Shown here one piece after another: positions 58,382 through 64,000 of a stretch of DNA of 64,000 bases. Position numbers and translations under genes: made by a program. Source of the stretch: Stentor coeruleus (Eukaryota > Ciliophora > Heterotrichea > Heterotrichida > Stentoridae); assembly GCA_001970955.1 (NCBI GenBank), contig MPUH01000174.1, positions 26,371 to 90,370 on the forward strand, read 5' to 3'. Below the pieces are notes generated by a model, which worked only from the letters and a program-made list of their open reading frames with translations, had not been told where the DNA came from and made no database searches. Each line of letters begins with the position of its first letter. Positions within the stretch are counted from its first letter, which is position 1.

Positions 58382-59302
58382 TTACCTTGAGTCTCTTCTT
58401 GTACTCAGACAAGACTCACAAGAAAGCCGCTCTACTAGTTCAGAAATCGAAATTTTTATCCTGTGTCCACATTTTTCCTTATAAGAGCCACTTGTTTTTT
58501 TATACTTATCACAGTCATAATCATTTATAGTACTTCTTTCTTCATCACTTTGCTGGTCTTCTTCCCATTTCCCCCCAAAATCCTTACACCCTAAAACCCA
58601 GTCACGATTGTACTCATTCTTAAGCTCAACCAACTGCTTATTAAATCTTTTCTCAATTTCAGCCAAATATATAAAAAAACGTTGTTTAAGTCCATTAACT
58701 GACTTCTCTTGTTCTAGTTCTTTAAAAATAAGCTCACTTTCATGGGTATTTTTCATTTCTTCTATTTTTTGTTCATAGAAATTTTTCAATTCTTGAACTT
58801 CTTCTGAATGCTTTTTTAGAAACTCTTCAGCAAGAAGTGCAGCTGATTTCATATTAAGGTCTTTTAATAAGAAGTCAAGATCAGCTTTACTTTTTTGTAA
58901 ACGTTTTTCATGTTGCTCTTGCATGAACTGGATTTTTATTGTGTGGCTTTTTTCTTGCTTTTCAATATGGGTGCTTAGCCGCTCAATTTCTTTATTAGCA
59001 AAATGTAGCTGGGAGGATAAAATGCTGAGTTCCTCATTGAGGATGAGGATTTTTTTTAGTAAACTTGAGTAAGAAGGGGTTTTACAACTTTCTTTAGCTG
59101 TATATGTTTGGTTGATAGAAGTATTGCATATTGATTCAAGGGATTTTTCATGGATTTCCCAGTTTGATGAAGTACTTAGGTTTAAAGGTAGGGTGGTTTC
59201 GCTTTGGAAGGTCTCTATGACTGCAGATATATTGGCAGCTTTTTTTATTGATGAAATTGAGATCCAGGAGTTGTCTTTTTCGAAATCTTCCGAAAATTTC
59301 AT
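58382..59302 (-). CDS. Coiled-coil protein, unknown
   Basis: 306 residues. Residues of about 80-235 form a long coiled coil (LKKILILNEELSILSSQLHF, KEIERLSTHIEKQEKSHTIK and following). The C-terminal part is acidic, then Cys/Arg-containing (CGHRIKIS, LSCESCLSTRRDSR). No family is recognised; style suits a centriolar or ciliary structural protein. It converges on the tRNA array with about 110 bp between. Confidence 0.7.
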   Translation of the reverse strand: MKFSEDFEKDNSWISISSIKKAANISAVIETFQSETTLPLNLSTSSNWEIHEKSLESICNTSINQTYTAKESCKTPSYSSLLKKILILNEELSILSSQLHFANKEIERLSTHIEKQEKSHTIKIQFMQEQHEKRLQKSKADLDFLLKDLNMKSAALLAEEFLKKHSEEVQELKNFYEQKIEEMKNTHESELIFKELEQEKSVNGLKQRFFIYLAEIEKRFNKQLVELKNEYNRDWVLGCKDFGGKWEEDQQSDEERSTINDYDCDKYKKTSGSYKEKCGHRIKISISELVERLSCESCLSTRRDSR

Positions 59303-59906
59303 ATTTATAAAGCGGGCTAAGTATGAAGTTTAGTTGGAGTTTCTGAAAAAATTGTTGGAGTATTTAAGATTGAAAATTTTATATAAAAGAAGTTTATAAG
59401 AAGGAAATATTCTTTTTTTAGAAAGTTAGGGTAAGATATTAGTTGAAATAAACCGGCATGGTTTTTTTGATATGCATGATTATGAGTAATTTGCTAAAAG
59501 GTTAAGTTAGAAATTTATAATAGGTGTAGTGATATGGATGATTGATTATGAGGTTGAGACAAATGAAAAGTTTTGTGATTATTTTTAACATCAGATTAAA
59601 TATACCCATTATAAATGTCATATATACTTTCATACCCAAGTTTATTTATTATGTTTGGATTATTATATTATATACCATCATTAATTAACCTAAGTTGTAT
59701 ATTTATTCTTATATCCTAAATTCTCAGTACTTTATCAAAAATAATTTCCTATAAGTCTTACTAAAATATTACTTTTTATCTTTCTCATATATCTAAAATA
59801 ATCTTTTATTGAAATAAAGAATTAATTTATTGACAGAGACAAAGATTTAAAGATTTGCATTTATGATTAATATATTCATGGTTTATAATAACCAAAAATT
59901 AACAAA
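59303..59906. other. Divergent intergenic region
   Basis: AT-rich; nothing recognised. Holds the promoters of the coiled-coil gene and the second TBC gene. Confidence 0.5.
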
Positions 59907-61154
59907 ATGGGCTCAGGATGTTGTTCATGCACTAAAAAGGTAGGATCAGTGAGACATAAATCTCCTGGAAGTCCTCCTGATATTCTTATTATAGGGGTTT
60001 CAGAAAAAGAAAAGAGAAGATGCTGGGAAAATATTTTAAAAGACTTTGCTTATTTTAAAGACCCTATATCTCATTTTTATATATAAATTTAACCTTTAAA
60101 TGTTTATTTTATGATTTTCTAAAAAAAATAAATAGGGGTTTCAGAAAAAGAAAAGAGAAGATGCTGGGAAAATATTTTAAAAGACTTTGCTTATTTTAAA
60201 GACCCTATATCTCATTTTAGTCAGCAGTTCCCAAGTAGATTTAAGAGACTTTTAATTTCTGGACCTCCTGATGATATACGATGGAAAGTTTGGAAATCAT
60301 GTGTTGGCTTTGTTGTAAAAAAACCAGAAAATATAAACATTGACCCTGAATTTCTCCAGTTAATTGAAAAAGACATTGATAGAACTTTTCCATTTCATCC
60401 TTTTTTTGCAAATGGGAACCATACTAAAGATCTTGGGGAAGTCTTAAAAAGCTTTGTCTATATGAATCCAGAACTTGGGTATTGTCAAGGAATGAATTAT
60501 CTTGCTGGGATTTTACTTATAACATCTAATGGGAATATAGAAGAAGCTGCAGCTATGATGGATGCCATGGTTCAAAAGCTTCATGGGAAAGCTTTATTTG
60601 AGCCGAACTTTCCGAAAGTTATGGAGTTGATACAAACTTTTTCTAAAACTTTTAAGGAAAAAATCCCATCTTTACATAACCATTTTCTAAACATTGAACT
60701 CGACAACAACTTGTGGATTACAAAATGGTTTATGACTTTATTTTCATATTCCTTTAAATATCAAGTAGTTATAAGACTATGGGATGTTATCCTAGCAACA
60801 AACCTAAACTTTATGACAAACCTCACTATCTCAATATTACAAAACCTTAAAAAAACTTTAGAAAGTAAAGCCTTCGATCAAATTCTTGGATTTATTGAAG
60901 AACTCCGAAACATTTCTTTAGATGTTGAAGGAATTATAGAATCATGTATAAAATTAAATAGTTATAATGGGCTTAATGGGGAAAATATGAAAGATACAGT
61001 TCCAGATGATGAGATAAGTGATGTGCAGTTTAGATTGAATTGGGAATCTAATGATAGTGAGCAGAATTTGCATTCAAGTGTTAGTAATGCTATGGATTTT
61101 AATAAAAGAAGAAGATGCCATTCGCTTATTATTCAATATGCGTCAAAGTCCTAA
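59907..61154 (+). CDS. TBC-domain Rab GAP with acylated N-terminus
   Basis: The protein starts MGSGCCSCTKK, with Gly2 and three cysteines for myristoylation and palmitoylation. The TBC domain has the Arg finger in DIDRTFPFHPFF and the Gln finger in GYCQGMNYLAG, so it should stimulate GTP hydrolysis on a Rab at a membrane. The given sequence is interrupted: 87 bp (59991-60077) recur at 60132-60218, and the 54 bp between carry in-frame stops. Removing the 141-bp unit (47 codons) gives an uninterrupted 368-residue protein. Because the unit is a multiple of three, the frame is the same on both sides. Stentor-type introns are far shorter than 141 bp, so this is a duplication or assembly error, not an intron. 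The tail is disordered. Confidence 0.85.
59991..60218. repeat. 87-bp duplication inside the TBC gene
   Basis: 59991-60077 is repeated at 60132-60218 (offset 141) without visible change, separated by 54 bp of AT-rich DNA and without an N. It breaks the TBC reading frame as deposited. Confidence 0.88.
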
Positions 61155-61876
61155 TTAAAAAATAATGTAGATAATTATTTTGGTAGTAAAATTATGCGGA
61201 TGTTAGGAAAATATGGTCTTCATATTTATGGAGTAATTTTACATTTGAAACCTTGGTGTAATAACTTTTTTATTAGATATGCCTTTGATAGACACTTTTT
61301 CTGAAATTGTATTTAAAGTAACCTTATATTCTAGTTGGAACCATTTTTATACTGTTTTAGCTTACTTTTTAGCATTTTTTATAGATTTTATATTAGATTT
61401 TATATTAATACTATTCTTTATTATCGAAATAAGGTGAACCCTACAATTTTTCTAGTCTTTTTAGTTTTAAACAATTAATAGTAGATATATTTACTTTATA
61501 ATCGTCATTTTCTGGTGAAGAAATTAATAAAAATGCACGAAAGTCATCAATCCTCAAGACGCAAAGGGAAAAAATTAAAATTTCAAGAATACACCTATCA
61601 AATAAATCAGTCGATTAGAATGGATGATTATTGTGAAGGGTGAAGAAGAAGACATCTACCAAAAAAAGGTTTTATCACAATCAACTATTTTCCCAAAAGA
61701 TATGGAATAATTTCAAAAATAAACAAAATTATAATTAACTAAGTTTAAGTTAGTGCATTACCTACAAAAATATCCTTTATTATATGAACTTTATAAACTT
61801 AAATAAAGCATAACATTTTCATTTTAATATAAACATTCAATTAAAAAATCGCTTATTCTAAAACACATTTTCAGCA
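61155..61876. other. Intergenic region with a small TGA-containing frame
   Basis: At 61533-61742 (+) an ATG opens 36 coding-like codons (MHESHQSSRRKGKKLKFQEY...) to a TGA at 61641, after which the same frame continues 32 codons (RRRHLPKKGFITINYFPKRY...) to TAA. No 15-nt intron removes the TGA. It may be a small pseudogene. The rest shows nothing. Confidence 0.35.
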
Positions 61877-63103
61877 TCAAGTTATTGTATGTATCTTCTC
61901 AATACTCCAAACCTTACAGCATAAAACACAAGCACAAACTACCAAAAAAATCATGCCAACATGCACCCAAATAATCCTATTATCACTTTCAAAAATCCCA
62001 TCAAACTCTTTAAACTTCTTATCAGATAAATCAAATTCCCTCTTTAACACTTCTCCATGACTCGATGTTTGCTGATACTGTTTTTCTACAATTTCATAAA
62101 CTTCAGATATAACCTTTTTCGAGTCAATAAAACTTGTGATACTCTCAAGTTTACTATAAATCTCAGCAAATGAGTCTTTAAGCTTAGCAATCTCTTCATT
62201 AGACATCCTTGTAAAAGAGTCATCAATATGCAAAACCCCAAGTTTTTCTCTCAAATTTGCAAACCTGCTGGCAATTGAATAGGACTTTTGTCTGATTATA
62301 GTGATTTGATTGATAATTTCCTGATACTCAGTTGATATTGTTAAATAAGTTATAGAGTCAACAAGGTCAAAAGACTTTTTTTCTAAAGTAATGATATCTT
62401 CAATATATTTAGTTTCTAAAGCTATTAAAGCTTGATTCACCTTTTCTTCATCTTCAAGTTCATTTATTGTTATTTGTAGTATATCAAACACAGAATTTGT
62501 TGTATTCCCACTATATGAGCTTATGCCTAATATAGGTTGATATATGTTCTGAACTTGAGCCTATGTGGCTAATACCTCGACACATTTTATGGATTTTTTT
62601 TCTTTAATCCAAACTTCAACTTTTGAATCTTTTACTTTGATTTGAAGCAATATTTGTTTATTTTTTACTGAAAACTGACATGATGGTGATGAAAATATTT
62701 TTGATGAATCAAAGGTTGAATAAATCTCGGATAGGTATAGAGACTCCTTAGCTGCGTCAACAAAAACCCCAATTCCCTGAAAGTCACTTGCTAGACCATA
62801 GATGTTCCCTATGTGAAATGAAGAGTTTGTTAGCCAAATACCAAGACCGATATCTTCAAGCTCAGTCCCTGAACCTGAGTTTATTATAATCTCTATTTCA
62901 TAGGTTGTAAGGTTTATAGAATTTGTTGAGATTAGAGCTCCATTACTATATTGCTTTGGGGGATGTAGTCTGACGAATTTACGCATCGGCATCGCGTCAC
63001 CTAAGGTTTGAAATTTGTCAGCATGAGTAGGAAGTAAAGGACTTTTGAAAGAAAGATAGTCTATATCAGCTGATGCTATTAGGAGTAATGACAATATCCA
63101 CAT
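61877..63103 (-). CDS. L-type lectin cargo receptor (ERGIC-53/VIP36-like)
   Basis: Removing the 15-nt intron at 62561-62575 joins '...SIKCVE' to 'AQVQNIYQPI' and fuses two frames into 403 residues. Signal peptide MWILSLLLIASA; legume-lectin fold at about 13-180 (FVRLHPPKQYSNGALIST, DIGLGIWLTN, FQGIGVFVD); coiled-coil stalk at about 200-350; transmembrane helix near the C-terminus (VGMIFLVVCACVLCCKVW) and a short cytosolic tail. L-type lectins of this kind sort glycoproteins between ER and Golgi. The metal-site Asp is kept (GVFVD) but the following Asn-containing loop (DTYPND in VIP36) is replaced by DAAKES, so sugar binding may be lost or altered. Stop is TGA; no KKXX retrieval signal is seen. 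Confidence 0.87.
62561..62575 (-). other. 15-nt spliceosomal intron
   Basis: GTATTAGCCACATAG on the minus strand, at the end of the lectin domain. A at position 10; in-frame TAG if retained, which would yield a soluble secreted lectin domain. Confidence 0.88.
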
Positions 63104-64000
63104 TATAATTGTGAGAAAGATTTTATATGATGATTTAAGATTAACTACATGAAGAAATTAATATTGTATTATTAAGATTTTTATTTTAAGTTTATTTTAA
63201 AAACTAGTATATTATAAGCTAACTTTATTTTATAAGATCTTAATGCAATTATCTTAATAGAAATTACTATAATGCTACCAAACTTATAGCATCAAATAAT
63301 AATGTTTGAATTCAAAAATATCTCTTTCTTATATTATAATTCAAGTACTTTATTGTAATCTTGCAACCCCATACTTCCTATAAAGTCTTAGCATCAGCAT
63401 CAATTTTAAATTTATAATCATATCTCTTTAACTATATAAAGCATTTCATATTTCTAATCCTAATTGCTTATCAGTGAACTATTATTCTTCAGTTTCTAAT
63501 GCTTAACATGATCAAAGCTTCTAACACACAAATCAATCATATTTGAAATCGCTCTAGCCATTCTAACAATTTCCATCTGATTCGAATACAACGAAAAAGA
63601 TGCAACTTAATATTTGTCTATTCCTGATTCTCAATAAGCGCTTTATTATGAATCCGAAGTACTAAAAGCCACACTTAACTGAGTGAACTATTGCATATAA
63701 AAGGTGCAATTGGCTTAAGATTATGAGAGTGTAATTTCACCAAGAAACAGCAAAAAGCAATCCTATTTTCCTAGTAGTAAATAAAGCTATTACATATACT
63801 TCACTATAATCATAGTTTAGGTGCTCTTTGCACTCTTGAGTTTTCATTATCTCCAAACAAAAAATAATTTCTGATTGCCTAATCGACCAAACTCAAGCAT
63901 CCCTTAAATTTCATTCTAATCTTAATTTTCTTGTTTTCTCACATAATCTGATTCAAAATCTTAAAAATCTATTATTTTTTCCTGCACACTTTCCTTTCTT
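63104..64000. other. Right-end intergenic region
   Basis: No complete gene. On the minus strand at 63496-63606, 36 codons (ASFSLYSNQMEIVRMARAIS...) look coding-like and end at a TAG, but stops lie just upstream. It may be a remnant or the last exon of an unrecognised gene. Otherwise AT-rich with nothing seen. Confidence 0.35.

Noticed and set aside
60078-60131. The unit between the two TBC gene copies as a conventional intron
   Set aside because: It lacks GT...AG borders in a suitable phase, and 141 bp is far from the 15-nt introns seen elsewhere.
63496-63830. A long minus-strand frame if TAA/TAG are read as Gln
   Set aside because: Outside the last 36 codons the stop density equals chance for AT-rich DNA, and genuine genes here use TAA/TAG as stops.
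1-64000. CRISPR arrays, bacterial operons, prophage or insertion sequences
   Set aside because: No regular spaced repeats, inverted repeat-flanked transposase or bacterial gene layout is present; the window is eukaryotic throughout.

Overview
The window is macronuclear DNA of a heterotrich ciliate, most likely Stentor coeruleus. The evidence is an AT-rich background, densely packed eukaryotic genes, and many protein kinases. Seven spliceosomal introns of exactly 15 nt can be placed; each starts GTA, ends AG and has A at position 10. The standard genetic code fits: I read TAA (about 19) and TAG (15) as the usual stops, TGA twice, and tryptophan in the long frames is TGG. The species call is inference from these traits.

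Layout. 1-9.5 kb: the N-terminal end of a CDPK-type kinase, a decayed CDPK pseudogene, a TBC Rab-GAP, a small coiled-coil protein, a bacterial-type SAM methyltransferase and a 1,127-residue low-complexity protein. 10.7-16 kb: a NEK-like kinase and three unrecognised small or coiled-coil genes. 17-27.5 kb: a signalling block with an Aurora-like kinase carrying a long coiled-coil tail, an ankyrin-AGC kinase starting 10 bp later, a PKA-like kinase with a degenerate glycine loop, two neighbouring proteins that both end in CaaX boxes, a TTLL polyglutamylase-like enzyme and an FHA-like protein. 27.5-36 kb: sparse DNA with a truncated hemoglobin, a secreted alpha-carbonic anhydrase, an FMO-like flavoprotein and one unexplained structured 225-bp element. 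37-46 kb: compact housekeeping genes (UBA-UAS-UBX adaptor, DnaJ with a membrane segment, secreted patatin, RPL7, DIX-domain protein, two cytoskeleton-type coiled-coil genes). 46-64 kb: a TDY-type MAPK, a membrane aspartic protease, a MORN protein, a two-ACT protein, a ZSWIM2-like SWIM-RING-ZZ-RING ligase, four tandem intron-bearing tRNA-Tyr genes, a second TBC GAP and an L-type cargo lectin.

Several genes look like two separate frames until the 15-nt introns are removed: the aspartic protease, the lectin, the ZSWIM2-like ligase, the TPR protein and two coiled-coil genes. Removing them restores whole domains (the second RING, the first protease Asp motif, a CaaX tail).

The window also contains seven local direct duplications of about 63-87 bp. 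Five of them carry a single N at or near the junction. They look mainly like uncollapsed contig overlaps. They affect the NEK-like kinase, the second TBC gene and the start of the aspartic protease.
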